Made by a program: the position numbers and the translations under genes. Under the pieces are notes generated by a model. It had not been told where the DNA came from, ran no database searches, and saw only the letters and a list, made by a program, of their open reading frames with translations. Shown here piece by piece: positions 25,962 through 35,274 of a stretch of 64,000 bases of DNA (position 1 is its first letter; every line of letters begins with the position of its first letter). The DNA comes from Azospirillum fermentarium (GTDB lineage Bacteria; Pseudomonadota; Alphaproteobacteria; Azospirillales; Azospirillaceae): the NCBI RefSeq assembly GCF_025961205.1, contig NZ_JAOQNH010000001.1, forward strand, positions 1,264,001 through 1,328,000, given 5' to 3'.

Positions 25962-25975
25962 TAGAGGTTGGCGTC

Positions 25976-26167
25976 TCATCCCACAGCGGCGATCTTGCTG
26001 GGGATGAGGGAGGCGACCATCCGGTTCAGGTCGTCGATACGCTTGGACTGCTCTTCCCCGCGGGCATTCGATGCCACCAGCAGCGGGTACATCATTTTCA
26101 GCAGTTCCTTCATCTCGGCGACAGCGGATTCGATCTTTTCGAGCCGGTCGTCGGTGGTCTTGCCCAT
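25976..26167 (-). CDS. Small coiled-coil protein, 63 aa
   Basis: A 63-residue charged helical protein starting MGKTTDDRLEKIESAVAEMK and ending LIPSKIAAVG, with heptad spacing over most of its length. I recognise no domain. ATG 26167 has GGGGA 8 bases upstream; an in-frame GTG at 26182 is possible. Its stop lies 15 bases from the IS right end, so the IS may have separated it from its terminator. Confidence 0.5.
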   Translation of the reverse strand: MGKTTDDRLEKIESAVAEMKELLKMMYPLLVASNARGEEQSKRIDDLNRMVASLIPSKIAAVG

Positions 26168-26230
26168 TGCCGCGGTCCCCACAGGGCATGTCTGCTCACG
26201 TCCTGAGTGTGGCTCCTCTGCCTCTTTCCG

Positions 26231-27667
26231 TCAATCCGCCGCCTCCTCCATCGGCGGGCGCAGCAGGGCGCCCTGGCGCAGCAACTCCCGCTGCACGGCG
26301 GCCACCGGCACGGCGCGGGGCCGTTCGCCCGCCTTGGCGGCCAGGGCGGCGGCCACACCCGCGGCCTGACCCGTCGCCATGCAGGTGGGGGTGACGCGGT
26401 AGGAGGAATGGGCCTCGTGGGTGCCGGAGATGCAGCGGCCCGCCATCAAAAGCCCCTCCACCTCCTGCGGCAGCAGGCAGCCCAGCGGGATCTCGTACCA
26501 TTCCCCCGACGGCAGCCGGTCCAGCCGGGTGCCCTTGCCGGTGGGGCTGTGGATGTCCACGGGATAGGTGCCGCGGGCGATGGCGTCGGGAAACTTGCGG
26601 GCGTCCAGCACATCGTCGCCGGTCATCGTATAGGCACCGCGGATGCGCCGGGTCTCGCGCACGCCCACCTGCACGCCGCTCTGGCACAGGTGAGCATCGG
26701 CGAAGCCGGGGACGTATTTTTTCATGAAGGCGGCGATCTGGGCCATCTGGCGGTGGCTTTCCCATTCCGCCCGTGTCAGATCCCACACGTCGGTGCCCAG
26801 AACCCCGGTGACGCGGGTGCAGTTCAGCGCCACTTCGCCCGGATGGGTGGTGGCGAAGAACAGGATGTCCTCCCGCGGCAGGGTCAGGTCGCCGGCGCCC
26901 GTGGCCTTCGACACCAGATCCCACAGGCCGTTCACCCCCTTCCACTGGCCGGGGTTGGCCCGGATGTAGCCGTTGAAGGCCCCGTGATCCATGCCCATCA
27001 GCCGGAACATCAGGGTCACGGGCTGGACCAGCCCGTCCTCCTCCCGCCCCACGTCATAGGGGGCGCCGGCAAAGGCGGCGATGTCGCCGTCGCCGGTGGC
27101 GTCGATGATGGTGTCGGCCTCGATCACCAGCGGGCCGGATTTGGTTTCGAACACCACGCCGGTGGGCCGCCCGGTGTCCCCCGTGATGCCGGAGGCAAAC
27201 GCGTGCAGCAGCACCCGCACCCCCATGTCGTCCAGCACGCTTTGCAGCGCCGGCTTCAACACCTCGGGGTCGAAGGGCACGGTGAAGCCGGTGGCCGGCG
27301 ACGGCGGCACCGCCCCGCCGATGGCGTAGAGCCGCCCCAGGATGGTGGCCAGCGCGCCGCCCACCACCGGCTCGCCCGGCCCGTGGTCCTGCGGCATCAG
27401 GCGGGTGGGATCCACGGTGGTGGCCGATCCGCGCTGGGTGTAGAAGCTCATCCACGGCATGACCAACGCGGCGGTGGCGTTGCCGCCCAGGAAACCGTAC
27501 CGCTCCACCAGGATGGTGTCGGCCCCGGCCTGCGCCGCGCCCATGGCGGCCCCCATCCCGGCGGGACCGCCGCCCACCACCAGCACCCGGCACCGCGCCG
27601 CCTTCACCGCCTGGCGCGGCGGCAGTGTCACGGTTTCGCGTCGGTCCGGGGGCGTCAGAACAGGCAT
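26231..27667 (-). CDS. FAD-dependent oxidoreductase
   Basis: A 478-residue flavoprotein of the FAD_oxidored type (PF12831). The dinucleotide fold GGGPAGMGAAMGAAQAGAD is near residue 32, followed by VERYGFLGGNATAAL near residue 55. A later ADTIIDATGDGDIAAFAG near residue 190 and the C-terminal RCISGTHEAHSSYRVTPTCMATGQAAG near residue 430 complete the FAD site. Members oxidise diverse small molecules; no substrate can be read here. It follows the pyruvyl transferase gene after 36 bases on the same strand, so the two may form an operon. Confidence 0.82.
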   Translation of the reverse strand: MPVLTPPDRRETVTLPPRQAVKAARCRVLVVGGGPAGMGAAMGAAQAGADTILVERYGFLGGNATAALVMPWMSFYTQRGSATTVDPTRLMPQDHGPGEPVVGGALATILGRLYAIGGAVPPSPATGFTVPFDPEVLKPALQSVLDDMGVRVLLHAFASGITGDTGRPTGVVFETKSGPLVIEADTIIDATGDGDIAAFAGAPYDVGREEDGLVQPVTLMFRLMGMDHGAFNGYIRANPGQWKGVNGLWDLVSKATGAGDLTLPREDILFFATTHPGEVALNCTRVTGVLGTDVWDLTRAEWESHRQMAQIAAFMKKYVPGFADAHLCQSGVQVGVRETRRIRGAYTMTGDDVLDARKFPDAIARGTYPVDIHSPTGKGTRLDRLPSGEWYEIPLGCLLPQEVEGLLMAGRCISGTHEAHSSYRVTPTCMATGQAAGVAAALAAKAGERPRAVPVAAVQRELLRQGALLRPPMEEAAD

Positions 27668-27681
27668 AACGAAGTCTCCCT

Positions 27682-27715
27682 TGGTTTCATCGGGCGCCTG
27701 GTTTCATCGGGTGCC
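27682..27715. repeat. 17-bp tandem duplication
   Basis: TGGTTTCATCGGGCGCC (27682-27698) is repeated next to itself with one change (27699-27715). The second copy contains the stop codon of the pyruvyl transferase gene. Confidence 0.7.
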
Positions 27716-28813
27716 GGATTGCCCCGTCACCACCTCGGCGATGCGGGGGGCGGTGCGGCGGGCGCGTTCCTGCAGGGTGGGCACGGCCTCGCGCAGCAGC
27801 GCCTTTTGCGTGGCGCGGTGATCCCACAGCCGGTCGAGATCGGCCAGGAAGGTGCCGGCGGTGGTGTGCAGCGGCCGCGGCTCCAACCCCAGCGACACCA
27901 GGAAATCCGATACCTTGGAGGCGTAGGGCAAGGCGATCAGCGGCGTGCCGGTCACCGCGGCGAAGATCATGAAGTGCAGCCGCATCCCCACCACCATGTC
28001 CAGGTGCTGCATCAGCCCCATGATCTGCCGGGGCGTGTAGCTGTAGGTCAGCCGGTGGGCGCGCTCGGCCAGGGTCATCTCGCCCATGACCTTGTGCGCT
28101 TCGCGCACGTCGGCCCGTTCCATGGGCACGAACACCACGTCGGCGTCGAAGCGTTCGATGATGAAGTCGGCGGCCTCGGCCAGCAGCTTGTGGTACGCCG
28201 CCGCCGACAGGTCGGGGGCGGCCACCCCCTGTTCGCGCACCGACAGCCCGACCAGGGGCCGGTTGCGGGGGATGCCGGCCTCGGCCAGCATGGCGTCGGT
28301 GAAGGGCTCGGGGGCCAGCAGCAGGGCCGGGTCGGCGGTCACCTCCACCGGCACGGTCACGCCGATCTCTTCCAGCAGCCGCTTGGCCGACGCCTCGCGC
28401 ACGGTGATGGTGTGCATGCGGTTCATGCCGTCGCGCACCGCCTCCCGCTCCGCCGGGGCTTTCAGGGGGCCGACACCAATCGCAAAGGTGGCGGTGGGGA
28501 TGCCGCGGCGCTGGGCGATCACCGCTTCGCGCAGGTAGGTCTGCGCCTCCGCGTCATAGAGGATGCCGCCGCCGCCCAGCAGCAGCAGGTCGAGCCGCTC
28601 CACCTCCGGCTGGATGTCGTCCTTCATGGCCTCGCGCGGGCTGACCACCCGGTCCACCGCGTGGCCGGCGCGGGTGTGGTCGGCGTTGCGGGAGAAGACG
28701 ACGATTTCCACCCCCGGCACGGTGGCGCGCAACTGCTCCACCGCCGCCGTCAGGATGGCCTCGTCCCCCAGATTGAGGCCGCCGTAAGACCCCGATATGC
28801 CGATGACCGTCAT
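27704..28813 (-). CDS. Polysaccharide pyruvyl transferase family protein (CsaB-like)
   Basis: A 369-residue protein matching the polysaccharide pyruvyl transferase family (PF04230). The N-terminus [16 protein letters not shown], the glycine-rich [14 protein letters not shown] near residue 78, the [11 protein letters not shown] block, and the C-terminal [22 protein letters not shown] near residue 280 are diagnostic. Members transfer pyruvate from PEP to sugars of surface polymers such as S-layer anchors or exopolysaccharides. The acceptor here is unknown. It is the first gene of a pair with the FAD oxidoreductase and is divergent from acetoacetyl-CoA synthetase. Confidence 0.85.
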   Translation of the reverse strand: MTVIGISGSYGGLNLGDEAILTAAVEQLRATVPGVEIVVFSRNADHTRAGHAVDRVVSPREAMKDDIQPEVERLDLLLLGGGGILYDAEAQTYLREAVIAQRRGIPTATFAIGVGPLKAPAEREAVRDGMNRMHTITVREASAKRLLEEIGVTVPVEVTADPALLLAPEPFTDAMLAEAGIPRNRPLVGLSVREQGVAAPDLSAAAYHKLLAEAADFIIERFDADVVFVPMERADVREAHKVMGEMTLAERAHRLTYSYTPRQIMGLMQHLDMVVGMRLHFMIFAAVTGTPLIALPYASKVSDFLVSLGLEPRPLHTTAGTFLADLDRLWDHRATQKALLREAVPTLQERARRTAPRIAEVVTGQSGTR

Positions 28814-28998
28814 GGGTGCCGCATCCCCGTCCGTTACCCGTTACTCTTTGGCAACCGTGGACCGGGGCGGGAAGTTCCGTCATGCTTCGGCCCATGCGCG
28901 GGGGCGGACAACCGGCCATACGATGGTGTATGGTGCGCGCCAAGGGGCGGCACCCGAACGGCCGCCCACCCAAAAGCATGGATCGAGGGAGGATTACC

Positions 28999-30954
28999 GT
29001 GACCGACGCATCACCGCTGTGGCAGCCGTCGCCCGAGCGCATCGAACAGGCCGCCGTCACCCGTTTCCGCGCCGCCGTCAACGCGCGCTTCGGCCTGTCG
29101 CTCGCCGACTATGACGCGCTGTGGGACTGGTCGGTGGCGAAGGCGGAGGATTTCTGGCGCTTCCTGTGGGATTGGGCCGGGGTGGTGGGCGATCCGGGGG
29201 CGGTGGTCCTGGCCGACGGCCACCGCATGCCCGGTGCCCAGTGGTTCCCCCAGGCGCGGCTGAACTACGCCGAAAACCTGCTGGCCGGTGCGCCCAACGG
29301 CGAGGCCGTGGTGTTCTGGGGCGAGGACAAGGTGAAGCGCCGCTGGTCCGGCGCCGAGCTGCGGGCCGAGGTGTCGCGGCTGCAGCAGGCGCTGCGCGCC
29401 GCCGGTGTCGGTCCGGGGGACCGGGTGGCCGCCTATATGCCCAACATGCCGGAAACCCTGGCCGCCATGCTGGCCACGGTGTCGCTGGGGGGGGTGTGGT
29501 CGTCGTGCTCGCCCGATTTCGGCGTGCAGGGGGTGGTTGACCGCTTCGGCCAGATCGAGCCCAAGGTGCTGTTCGTCCCCGACGCCTATTATTACGCCGG
29601 CAAGGCCCACGACGTGCGGGGCAAGGCGGCGGAGGTGATGAAGGATCTGCCCACCGTCACCCACGCCGTGGTGGTTCCCTATGTGAACGCCGATGCGGAT
29701 GTGAGCGTGGTGCCGCGCGGCGTTGCCTACCGCGATTTCCTGGCGCCCCATGCGGCGGGGGATGTCACGTACGAGCGGATGCCGTTCAACCACCCGCTGG
29801 CGATCCTCTATTCCTCCGGCACCACCGGCAAGCCCAAGTGCATCGTGCACGGGGCCGGCGGCACGCTGTTGCAGCACATCAAGGAACACCGGCTGCACTG
29901 CGACCTGAACTCCGGCGACCGCTTCTTCTATTTCACCACCTGCGGGTGGATGATGTGGAACTGGCTGATGACCGGACTGGCCAGCGGCACCACCCTGTGC
30001 CTGTACGACGGTTCCCCCTTCCACCCCGACGGCACCATCCTGTTCGACTATGCCGACGCGGAGAAGGTCACGCTGTTCGGCACCTCGGCCAAGTTCATCC
30101 AGACCCTGGAAAAGAGCGGGCTGACCCCGGCCAGAACCCACGATCTGTCCAGCGTGCGGACCCTGACCTCCACCGGGTCGCCGCTGATGCCGGAGAATTT
30201 CGATTTCGTCTATGACGGCATCAAGCGGGATATCCACCTCGCCTCCATCTCCGGCGGCACCGACATCGTGAGCTGCTTCGTGCTGGGCAGCCCGGTCCTG
30301 CCGGTGTGGAAGGGGGAGATCCAGACCCGTGGTCTGGGCATGGCGGTGGAAGCCTTCAGCGACGACGGCCACCCCGTGCGCGGGGAAAAGGGCGAGCTGG
30401 TGTGCGTGAAGCCGTTCCCGTCCATGCCGGTCGGTTTCTGGAACGACCCGGATGGGGCGCGGTACAAGGCCGCCTATTTCGAGCGCTTCGCCAACGTCTG
30501 GCACCACGGCGACTTCATCGAGCAGACGGAGCACGGCGGCTGGGTGATCTATGGCCGGTCCGACGCGGTGCTGAACCCCGGCGGCGTGCGCATCGGCACC
30601 GCCGAGATCTACCGTCAGGTGGAGCAACTGCCGGAAATCCTGGAAGCCGTGTGCATCGGCCAGGATTGGGACGGTGACGTCCGCGTCGTTCTGTTCGTGG
30701 TGCTGCGCCCCGGCCTGACCCTCGATAAGGCGCTGGAGGACACCATCCGCCGCCGCATCCGCGACAACTGCTCGCCGCGCCACGTGCCGGCCCGCATCGT
30801 GCCGGTGACCGATATTCCGCGCACCCGCTCCGGCAAGATCACCGAACTGGCGGTGCGCGACGCCGTGCATGACCGGGCGATCAAGAACACCGAAGCCCTG
30901 TCGAACCCGGAAGCCCTGGACCAGTTCCGCGGGCGGACGGAATTGCAGGGGTAG
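28999..30954 (+). CDS. Acetoacetyl-CoA synthetase
   Basis: A 651-residue acyl-activating enzyme that joins acetoacetate to CoA with ATP, feeding ketone bodies or polyhydroxybutyrate breakdown products into central metabolism. Features: WSPEFGVQG-like [19 protein letters not shown] near residue 170, the P-loop-like [18 protein letters not shown] near 272, [15 protein letters not shown] near 315, [17 protein letters not shown] near 418, and the acetylatable lysine in [14 protein letters not shown] near 615. GTG 28999 is preferred because GGGAGG precedes it by 6 bases; an ATG at 28978 would place that site inside the gene. The 5'-nucleotidase-like gene follows after 5 bases. Confidence 0.9.
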   Translation: MTDASPLWQPSPERIEQAAVTRFRAAVNARFGLSLADYDALWDWSVAKAEDFWRFLWDWAGVVGDPGAVVLADGHRMPGAQWFPQARLNYAENLLAGAPNGEAVVFWGEDKVKRRWSGAELRAEVSRLQQALRAAGVGPGDRVAAYMPNMPETLAAMLATVSLGGVWSSCSPDFGVQGVVDRFGQIEPKVLFVPDAYYYAGKAHDVRGKAAEVMKDLPTVTHAVVVPYVNADADVSVVPRGVAYRDFLAPHAAGDVTYERMPFNHPLAILYSSGTTGKPKCIVHGAGGTLLQHIKEHRLHCDLNSGDRFFYFTTCGWMMWNWLMTGLASGTTLCLYDGSPFHPDGTILFDYADAEKVTLFGTSAKFIQTLEKSGLTPARTHDLSSVRTLTSTGSPLMPENFDFVYDGIKRDIHLASISGGTDIVSCFVLGSPVLPVWKGEIQTRGLGMAVEAFSDDGHPVRGEKGELVCVKPFPSMPVGFWNDPDGARYKAAYFERFANVWHHGDFIEQTEHGGWVIYGRSDAVLNPGGVRIGTAEIYRQVEQLPEILEAVCIGQDWDGDVRVVLFVVLRPGLTLDKALEDTIRRRIRDNCSPRHVPARIVPVTDIPRTRSGKITELAVRDAVHDRAIKNTEALSNPEALDQFRGRTELQG

Positions 30955-30959
30955 GCGCC

Positions 30960-31424
30960 ATGGCCCCGTTGCCGCCGCTGTTCCTCGACCTCGATGGTGT
31001 TCTGGCCGATTTCGACCGGGGGGTGAGGGCGGTGACGGGGCGCTTTCCCCATGAGATGAGCGTGCGCGCCCTGTGGGCGGCGGCGGGACGTCACCCGGAT
31101 TTCTTCGCCACGCTGGAGTTCACGCCCGGCGGGCGGGATCTGTGGGATTTCTGCGCCCCTCACCGGCCCACCATCCTGACCGGCCTGCCGCTGGGCACCT
31201 GGGCCGCGCCGCAGAAACGGCGGTGGGTGGCGGAAAAACTGGGGGCGGATGTGCCGGTCATCACCTGCATGGCCCGCGACAAACATTGCCACGCGGTGGC
31301 CGGCGCCGTTCTGGTGGACGACCGGGAGAAGGCCCGCCCCCCCTGGGAAGGGGCGGGCGGGGCCTTCATCCGCCACACGGATGCCGCGTCCACCATCGCG
31401 GCGCTCCGGCGGATGGGCTTTTAG
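30960..31424 (+). CDS. 5'-nucleotidase-like HAD protein
   Basis: A 154-residue small HAD protein. Motif I is FLDLDGVLADFDRG (residues 7-20), TILTGLP near residue 70 is motif II, and GAVLVDDREKARPP near residue 115 carries the acidic motif IV. This fits the 5'-deoxyribonucleotidase family (NT5C, PF06941), which dephosphorylates nucleoside monophosphates; the substrate here is not proven. It starts 5 bases after the synthetase stop and is likely co-translated. Its stop overlaps the stop of the convergent TerC gene. Confidence 0.72.
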   Translation: MAPLPPLFLDLDGVLADFDRGVRAVTGRFPHEMSVRALWAAAGRHPDFFATLEFTPGGRDLWDFCAPHRPTILTGLPLGTWAAPQKRRWVAEKLGADVPVITCMARDKHCHAVAGAVLVDDREKARPPWEGAGGAFIRHTDAASTIAALRRMGF

Positions 31425-32452
31425 CGGTTCTCGCCGGACGCGGAGGATTCCACCAGGGCTTCCGCCGCGGTCGGCTGTTCGTTGCGCGATTTGATCAGCG
31501 ACACCACCACGCCGCCGGCCAGCAGCGCCGCGGTCACCGCCAGCGACAGGGCGGGGTCCACCTTGCCGTAAAGCTGGGTGTAGATGATCTTGCCGCCGAT
31601 GAAGATCAGCACGATCGACAGCGCGTATTTCAGGTAATGGAAGCGGTGGATCATGGCGGCCAGGGCGAAGTACAGCGCCCGCAGCCCCAGGATGGCGAAG
31701 ATGTTGGAGGTGTAGACGATGTACGGGTCGGTGGTGATGGCGAAGATCGCCGGCACGCTGTCCACCGCGAAGATCACGTCGGCACTTTCCACCATCACCA
31801 GCGCCAGGAACAGCGGGGTGGCGGTCAGCACCCGGCGGCCCGACCCGTCCGGCGCCGGCTCGCGCACGAAGAATTTGTGGCCGTGCAGGTCCTTCGACAC
31901 CCGCAGCACCCGGCGGGCCAGACGCAGCACCGGGTTGGACGCGATGTCCGGCGCCTCGTCATGGGACGAGAACAGCATCTTGACGCCGGTCAGCAGCAGG
32001 AAGGCGCCGAACACCCACAGCATCCATTCGAAATTATGGACCAGGGCCGTGCCGGCGCCGATCATGATGCCGCGCAGCACCACCACGCCCAGGATGCCCC
32101 AGAACAGCACACGGTGCTGGTATTCGCGCGGAATGGCGAAGGTGGCGAAGATCAGCGAGATGACGAACACATTGTCGAGCGACAGGCTCTTTTCGATCAG
32201 GAAGCCTGTGAAGAACGACACGCCCGCGGTCTGTCCCATCCACCACCACACCCACGCGCCGAACAGCGCGCCGGCGCCGATGTAGAAAGCCGACAGGCGC
32301 AGGCTTTCGCCCACGCCCATCACATGGTCCTTGCGGTTGAAGAGGCCGAGGTCGAAGACCAGCAGCGCCACCACGACGCCGGCGAAGGTCAGCCAGACCC
32401 ACAGCGGTTTGCCGAGCATGTCGGCAAAAGCAAAAGAATAAAGGAGTTCCAT
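31421..32452 (-). CDS. TerC family integral membrane protein
   Basis: A 343-residue polytopic inner-membrane protein of the TerC/Alx family, relatives of which export manganese or assist metal loading of secreted proteins. About nine hydrophobic segments are visible. Family hallmarks are FLIEKSLSLDNVFVISLIF near residue 85 and VMVESADVIFAVDSVPAIFAI near residue 220, with conserved acidic residues inside membrane helices. ATG 32452 is preceded by a long structured leader; the open frame extends upstream but is not TerC-like. Metal specificity is inference from the family. Confidence 0.88.
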   Translation of the reverse strand: MELLYSFAFADMLGKPLWVWLTFAGVVVALLVFDLGLFNRKDHVMGVGESLRLSAFYIGAGALFGAWVWWWMGQTAGVSFFTGFLIEKSLSLDNVFVISLIFATFAIPREYQHRVLFWGILGVVVLRGIMIGAGTALVHNFEWMLWVFGAFLLLTGVKMLFSSHDEAPDIASNPVLRLARRVLRVSKDLHGHKFFVREPAPDGSGRRVLTATPLFLALVMVESADVIFAVDSVPAIFAITTDPYIVYTSNIFAILGLRALYFALAAMIHRFHYLKYALSIVLIFIGGKIIYTQLYGKVDPALSLAVTAALLAGGVVVSLIKSRNEQPTAAEALVESSASGENR

Positions 32453-32890
32453 CGACGATGACTCGACTTGACGGTCATGCTGCGTCTGCAGTGCGTTCAA
32501 GCGAAGTCCGACATCACGGCCGACGCCTCGGCCGTCAGAGGGGCCCGGACCCATTCCCAAGTCCCCTCCAGATGGTGACACGGAATTCATGATCAAGGGG
32601 CCGCCCCGGCACAAAACGGCGGGTGGAGAGAATGGGCGCCGTGCTTTTGCACGATTCGATTGCACCGCGGTGCGGTAATCGGCTTTTTGCGGTTCTCGGC
32701 GTGGTTTTTCCACATCACGCCATGGAGTCGGAGGCCCTGCATTGAGGCTTTTCGGCAACAGGGCGGCCCTTGTCCCGGTTCTGACAGTAAATCTGTAATT
32801 GCCAGTGCTGGATTGCCTCTTGTGCCCGGCAAACACTTCTGCCAATAACAGCCAAAAGCCGCATACCAACTCTGGTGCAGGAGACCTTGC
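32453..32890. other. Divergent intergenic region between terC and HU
   Basis: No gene is supported. Close to terC lies a perfect 8-bp hairpin ACGGCCGA/TCGGCCGT (32516-32535) and a second stem GAGGGG/CCCCTC (32538-32568), in what would be the terC leader. The right half is AT-richer and should hold the HU promoter. Confidence 0.5.
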
Positions 32891-33181
32891 ATGAACCAAG
32901 CCGAGCTGATCGAAACGGTTGCCACCACTGCCGGCATCAAGAAGACCGAGGCCGCGAAGGTGGTGCAGGCGGTGTTCGAGGGGATCTCGGCAGCGCTGGG
33001 GCGTGGTGAAGAGGTCCGCCTGGCCGGCTTCGGGATCTTCGAGGTTGCCGAGCGCGCCGAACGCGAAGGGCGCAATCCGCGCACGGGCGACGTGGTGAAG
33101 ATCGCCGCCTCCAAGGCGCCGAAATTCAAGCCCGCCAAGCAGCTCCGCGATTCCGTCAACGGCGATACCGTCACGGGCTGA
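32891..33181 (+). CDS. HU family DNA-binding protein
   Basis: A 96-residue nucleoid protein. It has the HU/IHF pattern: MNQAELIETVATTAGIKKTEA at the start, GEEVRLAGFGIFEVAERAER near residue 40, the DNA-binding arm GRNPRTGDVVKIAASKAPKFKPAK near residue 58. The GRNPRTG arm motif is typical of HU. It bends and compacts DNA and supports replication and recombination. AGGAG lies 8 bases before the ATG. mucR follows after 31 bases. Confidence 0.93.
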   Translation: MNQAELIETVATTAGIKKTEAAKVVQAVFEGISAALGRGEEVRLAGFGIFEVAERAEREGRNPRTGDVVKIAASKAPKFKPAKQLRDSVNGDTVTG

Positions 33182-33212
33182 ACGCCCTTATAAAACGCGG
33201 AGCCTTTCACAC

Positions 33213-33623
33213 ATGCCCATCGATACTTCCGAGCTCCAGGCCCTGACCGCCAAGGTGGTCGCGGCCTATGTCGGCAATAATTCCGTGGCGGTGGCCGATC
33301 TGCCCACCGTCATCAATAATGTCCAGGCGGCCTTCCGCGGCCTGGGTGAGGACAAGCCCGCGGCCGCCCGCGTGGAACAGACCCCGGCGGTTCCGATCAA
33401 GAAGTCGGTGACCCCCGAATACATCGTCTGCCTGGAAGACGGGAAGAAGCTGAAGATGCTGAAGCGGCATCTGAAGACCGTCTATGACATGACCCCCGAC
33501 GAATACCGCGCCAAGTGGAGCCTGCCCCCGGAATATCCGATGGTGGCCCCGAACTACGCCAAGGCACGGTCGGAAATGGCGACCAAGCTGGGATTGGGCC
33601 GCAAGAAGACGGTCACCGACTGA
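33213..33623 (+). CDS. MucR family transcriptional regulator
   Basis: A 136-residue regulator of the MucR/Ros family (PF05443). The zinc-finger region YIVCLEDGKKLKMLKRHL lies near residue 68, where the second ligand of the classic finger is Asp, as is usual for MucR. TVYDMTPDEYRAKWSLPPEYPMVAPNYA completes the family signature. MucR proteins silence AT-rich targets and control exopolysaccharide, motility and cell-cycle genes in alphaproteobacteria. Its N-terminus is helical and may oligomerise. A strong terminator follows. Confidence 0.92.
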   Translation: MPIDTSELQALTAKVVAAYVGNNSVAVADLPTVINNVQAAFRGLGEDKPAAARVEQTPAVPIKKSVTPEYIVCLEDGKKLKMLKRHLKTVYDMTPDEYRAKWSLPPEYPMVAPNYAKARSEMATKLGLGRKKTVTD

Positions 33624-33655
33624 CCCGTCCGGCCCCAGGCCCCGCCTGCGCATGA

Positions 33656-33690
33656 AAAGGCGCGCTTTCCCACCGGGAAAGCGCGCCTTT
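33656..33690 (+). terminator. Terminator after mucR
   Basis: A perfect 16-bp stem, AAAGGCGCGCTTTCCC (33656-33671) with GGGAAAGCGCGCCTTT (33675-33690) and a 3-base loop, lies 32 bases after mucR. The stem is very strong though the T run is short. Confidence 0.75.
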
Positions 33691-33813
33691 CGCCGTTTGG
33701 GCGGCGGGCAGCGGATCAGTGGTATGACCATGGAAACATGGCTGCCATGTAACGGTTGGGTTGCTGATCAATGAAATTCCGCTGGAGCTGCGCTGCAGCG
33801 CATCCTAGACTAA

Positions 33814-33882
33814 GGTCATACGCCTCTGGAGCGTTTCCTCCCAAGCCTCGGGCCGTTGGATAACCAACGGCCCGTTTTTTTT
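33814..33882 (+). ncRNA. Candidate small RNA with CCUCCC loop and terminator
   Basis: A free-standing Rho-independent terminator (perfect 11-bp stem CGGGCCGTTGG/CCAACGGCCCG, then eight Ts to 33882) has no protein gene before it. Upstream is a short stem ACGC-loop-GCGT (33820-33834), then an unpaired UUUCCUCCCAAGCC stretch that could bind Shine-Dalgarno sequences. This layout (5' stem, CCUCCC, terminator) recalls alphaproteobacterial trans-acting sRNAs of the suhB/MmgR kind. A weak -10 TAGACT lies at 33806. The 5' end is a guess. Confidence 0.6.
33849..33882 (+). terminator. Terminator of the candidate small RNA
   Basis: Perfect 11-bp stem (33849-33859 with 33864-33874), ATAA loop and T8. It lies more than 220 bases after mucR, beyond the mucR terminator. 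Confidence 0.88.
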
Positions 33883-34299
33883 ACCCCCTTTCCGCTCTGC
33901 CATCCCAAAGCCGGACAAACGGGCGGTTTTTGCGGCTGCGCAAAAGGCCACGGTGCCTGTCGGAGCGGTTTAGGAAAATCGTTTGGGCCTATTCCGCCTA
34001 TGCCCTATGGCGTGGTCTTTGTTATGCGCAAATTGAGAGAAGCGCACAGGCAGTCCGGGATGGTCATTCTGACAGATACGCTTGGGCATAAGCCGAAAAA
34101 CACTTGACCATGACTGTTTCCAGAGTTGATCGGCTGCCTCCGTTGCGACACAGTGTTTCCAACAGCCGGAGGGAAAACCTCAACAATACGGCGAAAAAAG
34201 GAAAGGGCCGGGAACAGGAATGGCGGTGCTGGCACCGTATCTTCCTCGATGGGCCCGGCGCCCAGCGGATGGGATGGTTTGAGAGAAGGAGGCAGCAGG

Positions 34300-35187
34300 A
34301 TGCTGAAGCAGCTTCTGACCGGCGAGAACGCCAGCCTGACCCGGTATGTGGATGAGTCCAAACGCTACCCCATCCTGTCGCCGGAGATGGAGCACGCGCT
34401 GACCACCGCGTGGGCCACCCGTGGCGATCCCCGCGCTCTGGAGCAGCTGGTCGGCAGCCACCTGCGGCTGGTCATCAAGATCGCCCGCGGCTTCGGCGGC
34501 TACGGCCTGCCCCTCACCGATCTGGTGGCGGAAGGCAACGTGGGGCTGATGCAGGCGGCGCAGAAATTCGACCCGGCCCGCGGCTTCCGCTTTGCCACCT
34601 ATGCCACCTGGTGGATCCGGGCGGCGATCCAGGAATACATCCTGCACTCCTGGTCGCTGGTGAAGATGGGCACCACCGCGGCGCAGAAGAAGCTGTTCTT
34701 CAACCTGCGCCGGCTGAAAAGCAAGATGGAGGAGCTGGATCAGGGCGACCTGCCGCCGGAAGCGGTGGCCTCCATCGCCGCCGAACTGGACGTGCCGGAA
34801 AACGAGGTGGTGGAGATGAACCGCCGCCTGTCGTCCACCGACAGCTCGCTGGACGCCACGCTCAGCTCCGACGGCGAAACCAACTGGCTGGAGCTGCTGG
34901 CCGACGACCGCCCGACCCAGGAAACCGCGGTGGTGGAAGCCGACGAGCTGGCCATGCGCCGCCGGCTGGTGGGGCAGGCCATGGAACGGCTGGACGACCG
35001 CGAGCGCCGCATCCTGTTCGAGCGCCGGCTCAAGGACAACCCCTCCACCCTGGAAGCGTTGAGCCAGCAGTTTTCCGTGTCGCGCGAACGGGTGCGCCAG
35101 ATCGAGGTGCGCGCTTTCGAGAAGCTGCAACGAGCAGTTTTGAACGCTACGCAGTCGTTGCGCCGCCCCGCCCACGCCGTGGCGTGA
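34300..35187 (+). CDS. rpoH: RNA polymerase heat-shock sigma factor (sigma-32)
   Basis: A 295-residue sigma-70-family factor. Region 2 is seen as HLRLVIKIARGFGGYGLPLTDLVAEGN and FRFATYATWWIRAAIQEYI (residues 60-115), followed by the RpoH box region QKKLFFNLRRLK near residue 129, and region 4 with SQQFSVSRERVRQIEVRAFEKL near residue 262. Length fits RpoH. It directs transcription of chaperone and protease genes on heat or envelope stress. AAGGAGG lies 7 bases before ATG 34300. A strong terminator follows at 35244. Alphaproteobacteria often carry more than one RpoH, so this may not be the only copy. Confidence 0.9.
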   Translation: MLKQLLTGENASLTRYVDESKRYPILSPEMEHALTTAWATRGDPRALEQLVGSHLRLVIKIARGFGGYGLPLTDLVAEGNVGLMQAAQKFDPARGFRFATYATWWIRAAIQEYILHSWSLVKMGTTAAQKKLFFNLRRLKSKMEELDQGDLPPEAVASIAAELDVPENEVVEMNRRLSSTDSSLDATLSSDGETNWLELLADDRPTQETAVVEADELAMRRRLVGQAMERLDDRERRILFERRLKDNPSTLEALSQQFSVSRERVRQIEVRAFEKLQRAVLNATQSLRRPAHAVA

Positions 35188-35243
35188 ACAGTGAAAGCGG
35201 CGGCTTGGCAATAATTTAGACTCTTCTGATGGCAGCACCTTGA

Positions 35244-35274
35244 CGGCACCGTTTCCATACGGTGCCGTTTTTCT
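35244..35274 (+). terminator. Rho-independent terminator of rpoH
   Basis: A perfect 10-bp stem ACGGCACCGT (35244-35253) with ACGGTGCCGT (35260-35269), 6-base loop, followed by TTTTC. Confidence 0.88.

Larger units (their letters stand above)
33691..34299 (+). other. Intergenic region between mucR and rpoH
   Basis: About 600 bases without a supported protein gene. The left part contains the candidate small RNA at 33814-33882 and, upstream of it, GTATGACC (33722-33729) that is complementary to GGTCATAC (33814-33821). A self-palindromic TGCGCTGCAGCGCA lies at 33789-33802. The right part should hold the rpoH promoter; an ORF at 33856 overlaps the terminator and is not credible. Confidence 0.5.

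Noticed and set aside
28978..28998. ATG start for acetoacetyl-CoA synthetase at 28978
   Set aside because: The strong GGGAGG site lies inside this extension and points to GTG 28999.
32453..32600. Manganese riboswitch (yybP-ykoY) before terC
   Set aside because: Stems exist but I could not find the conserved loop sequences, so the name is not claimed.
33856..34107. 83-codon open frame after the small RNA
   Set aside because: It begins inside the RNA terminator stem, has no ribosome binding site, and its composition is not protein-like.
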